Source of the DNA: Takakia lepidozioides | Lineage: Eukaryota; Streptophyta; Takakiopsida; Takakiales; Takakiaceae | Length of the DNA: 60,000 bases | Assembly: GCA_030704615.1 (NCBI GenBank) | Contig: CM060732.1 | Coordinates: 29,557,053 to 29,617,052, forward strand | Reading direction: 5' to 3' | In this document: positions 22,414-33,290 of the stretch, one piece after another | Numbering within the stretch: the first letter of the stretch is position 1 | Layout of the letters: every line of letters begins with the position of its first letter | Notes under the pieces: model-generated | The model's database searches: none | Told to the model about the DNA's origin: nothing | The model's input: the letters and a program-made list of their open reading frames with translations, nothing else | Translations under genes and position numbers: made by a program

Positions 22414-22920
22414 AATAGAAGCCCGACCAAGCAAGATCTAATCCTGATCCATGCTATCAACTGCCAGACTTCTGTCAAAGTGCCTCGCTCTGCATGATGG
22501 TAAGGTGTAGGAGGTATATCTATGTCCAGAAACCTGCCACTAACCTTGTCCCAAGCTACAGTAGCTCGCTCTAACCAACCCTCCTCTTCTTTCTGCCAGG
22601 TAGAGACAAAGCAATACTCCCCTATCTCCCGCTCACTGAACACTAAAGAAAACAACGGTAGGGTCTGATAGTCTCTCAACTCGAAAGCTTTGAGACGTTT
22701 GCGGGTGTCCTCATTGCGAATGACTGCATCTCCCTCAAGCAAAACAAACTTGTCATTGCTAATGAACCCCCCGCTCATGGTTGCCTTGTGCAGAGTGTGT
22801 CCGGCTGCAACCATGTCTGATTGCACAAACTTGTGTAGCTTCTGCTCCTCTGCTCCAAGCTCATATCAACAGTACACACCCCTGCTCAACATGCTTAGCA
22901 CCCCATAGGCTTCCCTCAAC
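22414..22920 (-). pseudogene. Unrecognised minus-strand ORF interrupted by element II
   Basis: An open frame from about 22,900 to the element II junction, with one early stop, encodes a soluble-looking sequence (NDKFVLLEGDAVIRNEDTRK, FSEREIGEYCFVSTWQKEEE, WDKVSGRFLDIDIPPTPYHH). It continues in frame across the junction into 9,315-9,180 when element II is removed. I recognise no family; it could be part of element I's unseen 5' region or an older host or TE gene. To its right, 22,933-23,158 (+) has a 75-codon acidic ORF (KMSNKDEGSAQLSPIEGDEE) of no known family. Confidence 0.4.
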
Positions 22921-23499
22921 CTCTACACTCTAGTGAAACAGGATACGGCCAAGATGAGCAACAAAGACGAAGGCTCTGCTCAGTTGAGCCCAATCGAAGG
23001 GGACGAAGAAGTCAGCGACATGCACATCTCTGACGAGAAATACTTCGCTGACGACCAAGCACTCCAAACCAAGTCCGCACGAGGCCAAATAGTGACCACC
23101 AACGATCGCCCCAGGAAATGCAATCATACAAGACCGAGTTTTCTCCAAAACCTTTGTAGTTCAGATCGGCAAGTTAGGTTTTTGAGAGAGATTTCGTTTA
23201 TGCATTTTTTTTATTGTTCCTCGCCTAAATTGCGTATTCATCGCGCCAAACGAACCCTCCCATGAGCACGTTGTAGATGACTGTTTGTGGTATTGTTTGC
23301 ACGGTCCTTTCGGTTGATCCAGTGTGATCGCTGCATTTGTGCTAAATTGGTGAGAATCTAAAGCAACACGAGTTTTCAAAACCATGCCGGGGTATCTACA
23401 AGGAAGCAGGATAGCCACAGCCAGGTGAAATTGGTTGCTCGGGAGGACCGCAGATAGAAAGAAAGAAACTATACACGATCTGAATGAGTACAGGTGAGA

Positions 23500-23830
23500 G
23501 TGGGACATGCACTGGAAGCAAATGAATGTTATGATGTCGGGCTGTACCCCTCCCTGTTGCATTTGTACATACATCTCAAAAGCCTCCCTACCACAACCAT
23601 GCTGAGCATATCCTGCACTGATTTAGCTCCATGAGACCACATCTTGTCGAGCCATATTGTCAAACACCATGCGTCCTCCATGCTTCCGTATTTGGAATAC
23701 ATGTTGGCAAAGACAGTCTCAAGAGGGATATCTGGCCCAACCAGCTTTGATGATCTCAGCATGGACCTCCTTGCCCTTTTTCAACAGCTCCTAGGCTGGC
23801 ACATGCGTTCAGGACGCAAGTGAATGTCAC
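23500..23830 (-). pseudogene. PPR protein fragment (PLS type)
   Basis: The minus strand reads VFANMYSKYGSMEDA, then QMQQGGVQPDIITF in another frame. These match the ALVDMYAKCGSIEDA and GxxPDxxTF signatures of PLS-type pentatricopeptide repeat proteins. Frameshifted and short. 23,161-23,500 has open but unrelated sequence. Confidence 0.7.
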
Positions 23831-24567
23831 CCTGTCTGGAGTCACCCCTTTCTATATCAATTGCTCATACAACCCTTCTTAGAACCCTGTGTAGGAGCTT
23901 TCCGGATGTTTTTCCCTGCAGCCATGACGGACACTATGAACGGGAGCTTGGCCTTCAACGCTACTGCCTGTGTGCGCTTCGAACATACGATTGTGATCTG
24001 CCCACCAAGCCAAGGTGTCTGCCACTGTACTCCCCCGCTGCACGGATGGCATGCAGCTCAGTCTTTCAACCCGTTTTCTTCTGGTGGAATTCCGGCTTAG
24101 GCGGGGAGCTATCTCTGGAGCTCGCGCTTACCACCCTCCTACAACTGGCAACGAGAGAAACCCTACCAGCTGCTATAGGACAGTGGTTTCAGGACCTTCG
24201 TCCAAGTAGCTATGGATCCTTTACCCTGCACAGCCTTTCGACAAGATCATTGCGATCGAGGTCTGTCCTCAGAACCTCGCACTCGAACTAGATCGCAGCT
24301 TGCTTCCGCAGGTAGCTTGCAAGTGTGGAATCCCATCTTCCCCTTACAGCCATAGGTTATGGTGAACACATTCTTCTGCTGCCCCCCGAATCAACTTCCT
24401 CCAAAATACATCGCTCCTGTGCAACAACAACAAAACGGAAAACACTTCTTGGACGAGATTGGTATGGCTTATGACGAGTTGGAGAACTACGTTGTCATCA
24501 AGCATGCCGCTCTCTTCACCTCGACCATCGACATAGTGCTAACATAAAAGAACTCTATCTAGCTTAG
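23831..24567. other. Unassigned stretch
   Basis: Contains plus-strand open frames 23,824-24,291 and 24,359-24,547 with no recognisable domain. I see no repeat boundary. Confidence 0.3.
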
Positions 24568-24930
24568 CACTACAAGAAAAAAAACTAGACAGGTGATCTC
24601 TCTCGAGTGATAGAAAAGCTAAAGAACACATTCTTGACACAAGAAACATGAAATCCATCGCTATCACTTTTTAAGATAATAGTCAAGCCAGGGGCACCCC
24701 AAGCTATGGGGACTCCACCCCACATCAACCTATACCCCTACATACGCACACTCAGATTCTAAAGCGTGAAGGAGCTCGGTCGCGCAGGCTCAACTCGAGA
24801 GAGATGAGCTGCGCGACTGACGCTCTCGTGAGGATAAGATGGTTCAGGTGTCAAGCTCAAACTTGACACCTGACTTAACACTTGAACTAAATCCAAGTGT
24901 TAAATACAAATAACTAGTTTTATTCTAGTT
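24568..24930 (-). repeat. Structured LTR-like repeat (copy Y)
   Basis: Similar in order to the repeats at 53,246-53,622 and 59,051-59,428 (shared GTCAAGCCAGGGGCACCC-like block, then hairpins, then a CTAG-rich AT segment). Two stem-loops are clear: GTCGCGCAG pairing with CTGCGCGAC near 24,778-24,818, and CAGGTGTCAAG pairing with CTTGACACCTG near 24,846-24,872. A third (AACACTTG/CAAGTGTT) lies at 24,877-24,902. The left edge starts CACTACAAGA, which could be chance. Probably a decayed LTR of a Copia- or Gypsy-type element; no partner is identified. Confidence 0.5.
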
Positions 24931-24939
24931 AGTTTCATA

Positions 24940-25625
24940 CTGTATTTATTTAACTTGACAAACACTATACATTCTTCGACCAAACAAACTCCATTTTTCT
25001 CCAATTATGGTCATCATCCTCGAGTAAACCCTTTCCACATGAAGACTGTTGGAAGCCCTGTTGTAGAAAATCTTGCTACTCATCTTGCTATGATTCACAA
25101 GGAGCTTACATTCCACCTCGCAGAAGCTCAAAAACAATACAAGGAGTATGCAGATCAACGTCGCCAACTCCAACCCCAGTTCAAGGTCGGAGATCGGGTG
25201 TGGCGTCTTCGACGTGACTTACAAACCTCGCGACCATCAAGAAAGTTGGATTATCAACGCCTGAGACCATTCAAAATTATTCGACAAATAAATCTGGTCA
25301 GTTTTCGGCTTAAACTCCCACAAAGTATGCGCATCCATCCAGTCTTTCATGTTTCATTATTGGAGTTGTATCATCCATCGAATATTTGAGGGAGAGTCTC
25401 CGTACCACCTCCACCAATCGAAGTCAATCAAGAAATTGAGTATGAAGTCGACAAAGTCCTAGACTCTCGCATCAAATATAAACGTCTTGAGTATTTCGTA
25501 CATTGGAAAGGCTACGATATCAACGAACGAACGTGAGAACCTTTATCCAACCTCGCCAATGCATCTGACAAAGTCCAAGAGTTTCATCAAAGATATCCAG
25601 CTAAGCCCCGAGCTACACATCAGTA
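24940..25625 (+). pseudogene. Chromovirus integrase C terminus with chromodomain
   Basis: A plus-strand frame starts in the integrase core end (KQTPFFSNYGHHPRVNPF), continues with QFKVGDRVWRLRRDLQTSR (GPY/F region) and MRIHPVFHVSLLELYHP. After a stop it gives a chromodomain: YEVDKVLDSRIKYKRLEYFV then HWKGYDINERT. This is the usual end of a Ty3/gypsy chromovirus Pol; chromodomains bind methylated histone tails. Two in-frame stops and no upstream RT, so it is a truncated relic. Confidence 0.88.
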
Positions 25626-26226
25626 AGACGTCACAACGATGATGTCAACCAAGTTAGCTTCAAGATGAAGACCCCACATTCAATGTACCTGATACACGCT
25701 AAGGAGGGAGGAGCACCACACATCAGTATATATAGCTACACTTCCAGCACTCTTGCATCTTGTATTGACAACATAGAGTCACAGGAACCAGATACATTGG
25801 AGCTGTCGCTTACCCAACTACCAGATCAGCCGTTTCGACTCTCACGACCTTCAACATCATGCCGACGCTCTCGAGACGATGGGCCACCAATGCGACGCGT
25901 ACTTCCTCGTCTGACCCCGTATGACGGTAAATGAAGCCTACTCGAAGTTTGATAATTCTGTTGGAGGTTGAGGCTTTCGAACCCAAAGGGCAACGAAATC
26001 ATGTTTGAAGGCAGCTTCGAAAATCAGAATGCTCAAATCATTGCGTGGTCCCAAGTTCAAGGTGTTGGACACTATCGATGGTTGCAGGGACCTATAAATC
26101 ATTTGAGTCAAGAACAAAGAGCCGAATATTTGGCAAGTACCATTCGCCGGATTTTGGATTTTCTCCAACTCTAAGCAAGTCCAAGATTTTACCGCTCCTC
26201 GAGGAACTCGGCGCTAGAGGAGGGGG
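25626..26226 (+). other. 3' internal region of the chromovirus relic
   Basis: Follows the chromodomain and ends in a purine-rich tract, AGAGGAGGGGG at about 26,216-26,226. Two unassigned plus-strand frames (25,665-25,934, 25,968-26,174) lie here. Confidence 0.5.
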
Positions 26227-26500
26227 TGATGTCACGGACATAGCCCAGAAGAACTTACCAGGAGTAAATACCAGAAGTTATCAAATTACCATGTTACCGG
26301 AAGTTACCATGACTTACCGTGATTTACCATGATCTACCATGATTTACCATTAATATGGATAAAAAAATATCGTGTCATATAATGCCACGTGTTCTAGTTC
26401 GAGCAGGGTTTATGCCACGTGTCATCAAGAATGTTCTTTGAAAATAATTTAATAGTTTATATTTGTATTTTTAAAATTTAAAATTTATATTAAAATTTTA
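26227..26500 (+). repeat. Start of chromovirus 3' LTR
   Basis: Begins TGATGTCACGG right after the purine tract, the common start of plant chromovirus LTRs. It includes a short array of TTACCATGA-type units (26,283-26,352). The right end is not visible. Confidence 0.5.
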
Positions 26501-26890
26501 AAACAGGGGAATAATACCTTGGAAAATTTTATTAAATGCTATTATTGTTTAATTTAATAGTATTATAAAAAATAAAAAATAGATTAAATGATTTAAATTC
26601 TTCATTACATGGTGAAATTCCGATATAAAAACAGAATGGACCTCTCCTGCATACTAGCAACCACAAGATAATCAAAATAGATAAGTATAGGGGAATACAC
26701 GCCCTGTAAATTATATTAAAAAAATCCAAATGAGACCAATGTCCCAATGGACATCTGGCCACAAGGTCCAAAAATTCATGCCTGAAAAAGCCCAGTAAGC
26801 AAAAAATAAGCAAGCCCACACATGGGCTGAATTGTTGTTGTATTAGTTTGTTCTGGTGCTACTAGAATCAAGGACCCTGTTATATAGAGC
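26501..26890. other. AT-rich stretch
   Basis: Long A/T runs with no assignable gene; may be the degraded LTR end plus spacer. Confidence 0.35.
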
Positions 26891-27490
26891 AATACTTCTT
26901 GATATGGCCGATCCTGATAAGAGGAAAAAACAGGGTGAAATGTGTTGAAAAAGGTGTCTTGATTAACAGTGCATGATTTGATCAATTGTGCCGCTGTTGC
27001 TGCAGCTTCCAGTTGACCATCTACCCATGCAAGTTTCTTGTACCTATCCTTCCACGGGGAATCATAGGTAATCTGGAGCTTGAAATCTGGCCCTCTTGGA
27101 TGAATCTGGACCCACACTCTATCCCTGCTCCTTCAGTTATCCATGGCGCCCCTGCACAAATCATGCATATACATCCTCGCCTTGTTGCTAGCAGCTGACA
27201 ATGACAGCCTAGAATTGCTTGAGCAAACACCCCAACCCTACTTATCACACTAGTTCCTATGTTGACTTGCGTCTGCTTCCAACAGGCATTTACCTTTTGC
27301 CTCGATTGTTCCACCATTGACTGAGGTCGGAAACGTATTTATTCCGGAGCTTCTCCTCGAGTCTCTGTTATCTATTTTTCGATACTTTCCTGTCGACCAC
27401 ATTGGCAGTAACATGTCAAAATCACTCCCCACCATAGATCCACCAACGAGTTAACTTGCAGAATTCAACATGAAAATTTAGGGACGACTT
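26891..27490 (-). repeat. Duplicated block, copy 1
   Basis: Shares long similarity with 29,060-29,540, including TCATAGGTAATCTGGAGCTT, TTGGATGAATCTGGACCC and the CAGTAACATGTCAAAATCACTC block. Minus-strand frames here are open (26,776-27,117, 27,021-27,317) but unrecognised. It always lies beside PPR fragments, so it may be the leader of a duplicated PPR gene. Confidence 0.55.
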
Positions 27491-27599
27491 TGATAGCAGG
27501 GGAAAACAGGGTGAAATATGTTGAAGAAGGTACCTTCATTATCAGCCCCTTGTTCTATGAATTGTGCTGCTACCGCTGCTGTTTCCAGTTGACCATCTA

Positions 27600-28460
27600 C
27601 CCACTTGTAGCCGCTTTGCTATTGAAGAAGGTGCCCCCTTCCCATCATTTGATCATAGGTCTCCAAAGCCTCCATACCATGTCCCCGCTCTGCATACCCT
27701 GTAAGTATCGCGTTCCATGACACCACATCTCGTTCATCCATAGTGTTGAAAACTCCCTTCGCATCGTTAATGCACCTACATTTGGCATACATGTCCACCA
27801 GGGCAGTGTTCAGAATGACATCTAGTACAATTCCAGCTTTGACGATGTCACCATGGATCTCTTTCCCCTTTTCCAGAGCTCCCATGCTTGCACACGCATT
27901 GGAAACACAAACAAATGTGATCTGGTTGGGCTTCACCCCTTTGGGCAACATTTACTCATAGGTATCCAAAGCATTCCTACCAACCCATGCTTGGTAAATC
28001 CTACCAACATTATATTCCACGTGATCAAAGATCGTTGAGGCATTCTGTTAAACACTTAACTAGCATAGATGTACACCAGGGGAATGTTCAGAATGACATC
28101 TGATACAATTCCAGCTTTGATATAATGTTACCATGAACCTCTTTGACCATTCCCAGGGGCTGCTAGGCTCGCATATGCATATTATAAACACAAGTGAACA
28201 TGACCTGGTCTGGCTTCATCCCTTCCCACATCATGTGCTCTTAGGTTTCCAAAGCATTCATCCCATACCCATGCTGCACATACCTTGCAATCATGGCACT
28301 CCAAAACACCACATCTCGGTCAGCCATATTGTCGAACTCTCCCTTCGCATCAGGCTTGCTGCACCCACATTTGGCATACATGTCCACCAGGGTAGAGTTC
28401 AGAAGGACAACTGGCATGCACTCTCTTGGCAGGAATAGCTGAAGGAGCATGGATGGAATG
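27600..28460 (-). pseudogene. PPR protein fragment (PLS type), about six repeats
   Basis: 27,619-27,951 reads GVKPNQITFVCVSNACASMG, ALEKGKEIHGDIVKAGI, NTALVDMYAKCRCINDAKGV and DERDVVSWNAILTGYAERGH, three clean PLS repeats. 28,241-28,450 adds NSTLVDMYAKCGCSKPDAKG and DRDVVFWSAMIARYVQHGYG. Stops and shifts between them show decay. PPR proteins bind organelle RNA; no E or DYW domain is seen. Confidence 0.85.
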
Positions 28461-29059
28461 TGGGTTCAGATTCATGCAAGAGGGCGTTCAACTTTCTATA
28501 CCTTCCACGATCAGATCATATCGTCAACCTAAGTCTGAAACTATGGATATATTCAGCTTGACTTCATACTGATAAACTAAGCACTCCACTGCTTTCTAGT
28601 ACAAATCGACACCCTACCTTTGCTGGCTTATGTACACAATAATCTTAGTGTCACGTCAACGAGGACCTATGAATTGTACTTCTAGCCATCGCTAGTTTAG
28701 ATACTCTGTACACCTTGAGAGTTTCTGAACCGAAAGGTTCTCTCTCACTATCCATTGAACTTCAGCTTTCAGTGCGCACCCCGCACCCATGATGGACTAG
28801 TCTCTTCTAAACACCAAGCACCGCAACGTTCAGCCCTACCATACATGCTCTTAGTTCAGAAAAAATGAAACCCATGACGCCCTTACACTTCAAACGAAGA
28901 CTCGCTTCAAGCACAAAACTACCTATGATTCTTTGCCTTGCCCCCTATAAACCAAGGAAACAATTCAGCAAAATCTTCAGATACTTAGCTCTGTCTCTTG
29001 CATGAGTGCTAAGGAAGAAATCTTGCAAGCATCGCGTTCCACGATACCACATCTCGTTC
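28461..29059. other. Unassigned stretch
   Basis: No frame over 60 codons with a recognisable product; no clear repeat. Confidence 0.3.
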
Positions 29060-29540
29060 AGTGCCTGATTTTATCCATTATGCCGCTGCTGCTGCGGCTT
29101 CCAGTTGACCATCTGGTTCTTGTAGCTATCCTCCACTTTGAATCATAGGTAATCTGGAGCTTGTAATCCGGGCCTCTTGGATGAATCTGGACCCAGAATC
29201 TATCCCTGCACTCCTTCAGCTATCCATGCCTGTGTACAAATCGTGAATACATCCTCAGCCTTGGCTGCAGCTAGTAGCTGAAGCAGCTGACACTGACGCC
29301 CTAACCCTACCTACAGTAACATGTCAAAATCACTCCAAAACCACCATATATCCACCAACGAGCTTCTCCTAATCTATGTTATCTGATTTTGGATACTTTC
29401 CTGCTGCCACATCGGCAGTAACCTGTCAAAGTCATTCCTAACCACCATAGATCCACCCAACGAGCTAACTTACAGAATTCAATATGCATCTCAGGGCCGA
29501 GTCTGATGATAGGGTAAAACAGGCAGAAATAGGTCGAAGA
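29060..29540 (-). repeat. Duplicated block, copy 2
   Basis: Second copy of the 26,891-27,490 block. Its end (29,455-29,530, ACGAGCTAACTTACAGAATT, then CAGGGCCGAGTCTGATGA) recurs at 35,222-35,300. Confidence 0.6.
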
Positions 29541-30590
29541 AGAAGGTGCCCTCACCACATTGTCGACCTTGACCTTGTGTCATGACCCATGGAGGATTTG
29601 ACAGACCATCAACCCAAATAACCTCTTGTGTGTGCTGCTTGTGTCTGTAGTCAGGAACTGTCGGATTGGTTTGTGAGAACCACCATGGTGCAGCTGAGCG
29701 GGTAGAGATTGAAACACGGCCTGCTAAGACCAAGCTGACTCTCCCAAGAACCTTGTAAACATAAAGAAGAATACCAAATCATGGTACTAACATGAGCCAA
29801 GAGCCCACATTTGCAGGATGGACAAACTTCTTCACATCGTACATTAAGAAAAAGCCACTGTTGTGATCGCGGTTGTCCCACCATCGTGAAGGATCTGTAA
29901 AAAACTCGTGCCAGCTCTGCTCTGCCGAGCAATTCAGGGCCGAGTCTGATGAGAGGGAAAAATACGCTGAAACAGGTCAAAGAAGAATCAGGCTCGCACA
30001 GGCATTGCATCTTCAAACGTGACCAAGTCTGCCTTTACCCCTTCCCGCATCATTCGCTCATAGGTCTCCAATGCCTCCATCCCACATCCATGCTGGGGCA
30101 TATCCAGCGATCATCACACTCTAGGACACGACATTTCGTTCAGCCATATTCTCAAACACTCCCTTTGTATCCTCAATACTGCCACATCTGTCTCTGTTAC
30201 TTGTTTCTGGATACCCTAAATTTGACAATGTCACCATGGACCTTTTACCCTTTTCTAGGGCTGCTAGGCTCGCACACACATTGCAAACACAAACGACCGT
30301 GACCCGGTCCGGCTTCACCCTTTCCCGCATTATTTGCTCATACGTCTCCGAAGCCTCTATACCACGCCCCCGCTATGCATATCCTCGCCCTTCCTGCATC
30401 ATTTGCTCAAGAATACCATCCCACGCCCCTGCACATCCTGTGATCATCGCGTTCCATGCTCTAGGCTCGTGGATGCTAAGAAAACATATGGTGTGGCGGG
30501 AGACAAAAAAGAGGCCAAGTCCGAGCCCTCTGTTCACGGCTACCCTAATGGGCAACCCTATAAGCAACTTTTTGAATTTTTTTAACCTTT
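29541..30590 (-). pseudogene. PPR protein fragments (decayed)
   Basis: 30,121-30,330 reads VKPDRVTVVCVCNVCASLAA, LEKGKRSMV and CGSIEDTKGVFENMAERNVV. 30,373-30,567 has RAWNAMITGCAGAWDGILEQ. 29,700-29,900 matches 35,520-35,680. These are pieces of one or more duplicated PLS-type PPR copies. Confidence 0.75.
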
Positions 30591-30599
30591 TGCATTTTG

Positions 30600-30959
30600 A
30601 TCATTGATGAATGAACTTACCCAATGGATGAATACATTTGTGTATGTGCCTTCAAAATGACAGGTGTAGTGATGCAGTCGTATAATTAGAGCTATGAAAC
30701 CATATTCAGTCATGAAGTCATATTATTCTAGGAAAATTCATCCACGTGTAGTCCTCCATATGACGCGAGTCATATAAACCATCACTGTCATTGTTGACCA
30801 ATGCTCCCTACCTTTCCGGAGTCATGTAGTGATATCCATTACTACAGAGTGATAAAACTATGACTATAACGCATTTCAGCGTGCTGTAGTCGTGTACCTA
30901 GTGCCGTTTTTATGACTCCGCAAAAGCCGTAGTCCTAAAAACGCTCATCTCTTGTAGTG
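30600..30959 (-). mobile_element. CACTA-like transposon end
   Basis: On the minus strand the sequence starts CACTACAAGAGATGAGCG at 30,959 and runs into repeated ACTACGG, GACTACAGC and GGAGTCAT-like words in both orientations, typical CACTA subterminal repeats. A matching CACTACAAGA lies at 24,568-24,577, but flanking trinucleotides do not match cleanly, so pairing is unproven. Confidence 0.45.
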
Positions 30960-31129
30960 CCTAATATATACAATAATCCTTTGGCATCTCTCTCCCAGTC
31001 ATTTCACAGTGCCTACTCTTATCTACTCTGCCTACCCTATTATATTTCTAGAGATCTGTAAGCGACAATTAAGAAGACAAGACCTGTCTGCCCGGTATGG
31101 ACCTGTCTTAGGGCCACATTGTGGAATCT

Positions 31130-31440
31130 TTGGAAGGTTAGGTGTTTTTTGGTTTTTGAGGGGAGGCCCCTAGGGGCAGGTCAATCTTGTTTTGCATTTA
31201 CATGACCTGCTTACTGAGGGGAGGAAAGCTTGGGGCATCATGTCTGCAGCTGTTTCTAGATCTTTACAGCAACGTAGGACCAAGCTCCTCCATGATTTTC
31301 AACATTCTTGGGGCAAAAATGACATTCTCGGCACCAGTCTTTCCTCTTTGCGTTTCTGCTGGCAAGATACCCTCCCCCCGGCCTGGGATATCTCCTGGTG
31401 ATGGGGGTGAAGGAGACTACAACTGGAGGCATAAGTAGAC
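31130..31440 (+). pseudogene. LINE ORF2 tail fragment
   Basis: The frame LHDLLTEGRKAWGIMSAAVS, then LLHDFQHSWGKNDILGTSLS ending PPAWDISW parallels 50,130-50,403 on the minus strand (QDLLTEGRKAFEIVCAAL ... SQWEVPW). This looks like the zf-RVT/C-terminal tail of an L1-type LINE. 31,441-31,654 is unassigned. Confidence 0.5.
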
Positions 31441-31654
31441 TCGCGTTACAAAATCCAGAACTCAGTTGCGGTTCTAGCTATCTTGGTCATGCTTCTTTGT
31501 TAGTTTCTGCATCTGGTGAACAGTCAGACTCATATAAGAAGCATAAGAAGGTTCCAGTGACAAGCTTTGATTTCAATTGTAGCTTTCTGGCGTCACTTTT
31601 CCTACACCCTCTCTTGCAGAAACCAAAATATGATCAAGTCATTTTTAGCAACGC

Positions 31655-32137
31655 CTCAGAATGACTTACCAAAAAAGAAAAACTCAAAAGCGACGCTCAG
31701 GGCGTCGCAAAACATTACTTAAAAAAAAAAAAAAAACTCAAAAGCGACGCCTAGGGTGTCGCAATTAAAAAAACGACGTTTTTTTTTTTTTTTTTCGAGG
31801 TGCTTGAAGCGATGCCCTGGGTATCGCAACAGGGGCCAACCCTCAGTGCGTCGCAGCTAGGCTGCGATGTTTTTTGTTTTTTACTCCATAGCGACGCCTT
31901 AGGACTTGGCTAAAATCTACGAGTTTGTGGATTTTGGCAATATGCTTGCGACGCCTTGGGCGTCGCAAGAATGGGGTACCTCTAAACGGATCATACCATC
32001 AATGAAGATTGAGATGCACTGCATTTGCCTATTACAAAAGAGTCATGGTAGGGCCTCAGGGGACGCGGCGGGGGCGTCGCACGGGAGAGGCGCCACGGGG
32101 GGATATGCGTCGCTAAACCCCCCTAAACGTAGTAGTG
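31655..32137. mobile_element. Small CACTA-like non-autonomous element
   Basis: The right end read inward is CACTACTACGTTTAGGGGGG then GCGACGC; the left end near 31,659 is a degraded CTTACCAAAAAAG. The body is packed with near-palindromes of the form GCGACGCCTNGGGCGTCGC (31,690-31,708, 31,744-31,762, 31,809-31,827, 31,948-31,966) and further single GCGACGC or GCGTCGC words, plus A and T homopolymer runs. CACTA TIRs with GCGACGC subterminal palindromes are known in plants. No coding sequence. Confidence 0.5.
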
Positions 32138-32145
32138 TTTAAGAT

Positions 32146-32250
32146 CCATGCTCTACTGATGTCTTCCAAAGTTCTACCCGGAAGGTTGTTCACAAAGATT
32201 CGGTGTGTAAATCTTTTCCGAATACCGCCTGCAATCGCACTCCACATATT
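32146..32250 (+). repeat. Left flank of the Harbinger-like insertion, duplicated at 36,515-36,624
   Basis: CTGATGTCTTCCAAAGTTC through CACATATT is repeated at 36,515-36,624, where it runs on uninterrupted as CACATATTCAACCACTCTGG. Confidence 0.75.
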
Positions 32251-32539
32251 AGAGTTATCCGTAAAGTTAGACCTAAGTTTCATCGTGAGTTGTTAAAAAA
32301 CGAAATTTCGACGTGAGTTTTTCTCGCAAATTCCGTAAATTTGTTAGGAATCGTTAAACATAGGTTGACTAGCCGTGAGTTTAACTTTATGCAAGTAGGG
32401 TGACGCGACCAACGACTTGTGGCTGTGCAACAGCTTCTGCTCTCTTTGTGTGCTTCATTTAGGCCAGCCATGGACTCTGATAGTGATGAGGAGGCTTTGT
32501 TTAAAGATCTGGAATTTAAACTAATGGGCGATTCTAGGT

Positions 32540-33290
32540 GCTACTGCTGCAATGATTTGCATCAATTCATTGTTGGATGATGAAGAGGATGAGCATAAAT
32601 TTGTGGTTTCGGCGATTGGTGTGAGAAACGTGTTGATTTCACTACCAGGAGCTCCTTCTTTGTTCAAGACTCTCACGAATTTCAAAATTGAGGAATTTCA
32701 TGAAGAGCTCTGCAACCAAGTATATCCTATTTTGCAACGCATTGCTAGAAGTACAGATGATGAGCTTGGGGTACATACATGCCGACCTAATAAATTGTGC
32801 TCAAGACAACGTGTTCTTAGTGCAATCATGTATCTCAAACATGATAACTCTGTGGTGTATGATGCCTTCACTTGGAACTGGGCCAAGGTTCTTTGAGTGA
32901 TGATGCACTTTTTGTCTGCACAATTATCAACGAGGTTTTGTGCAGATGAAATCCATTGGCCAAATGTTGAAGAACGATTGAGTTTAGGCAAGCGGCTTGA
33001 TGGCTTCCCAGGTTGTATAGGTTTCATCAATGTGCAAGATTCGGAGGCCATTCAAGAATCCAAATCACAAGAAATGGTTTAATGGGAGAAAGAAGATGTA
33101 CTGTTTGAACACCACGGTTGTAGTGGATCATGATGGTTTGTTTATGTACGTTGATGCAGGCTATCTAGGAAGCTATCATGATGTGAACATCCTCATAAAT
33201 TCATATTTGTGTGCTAACTGGAGAAAGCATTTTGCTCAAGGTGATGCTGCAGCTGAGTATGTCTTAGGGGGATGGCAGTTCAAAATAGTG
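32540..33290 (+). pseudogene. PIF/Harbinger transposase (DDE_Tnp_4), truncated
   Basis: N-terminal part (32,552-32,896) includes RQRVLSAIMYLKHDNSVVYD. After frame changes the catalytic part reads KKWFNGRKKMYCLNTTVVVD then HDGLFMYVDAGYLGSYHDVN (33,030-33,200), matching the YNGxKK...VVDxxGxF...GSxHD signature of Harbinger/HARBI1-type nucleases. The first Asp region (CIGFINVQDSE) looks altered, and the C-terminal Glu region is lost after 33,280. Confidence 0.82.

Noticed and set aside
31655-32137. CRISPR-like array because of repeated palindromes
   Set aside because: Repeats are palindromic, unevenly spaced and eukaryotic in context, with CACTA-like ends.
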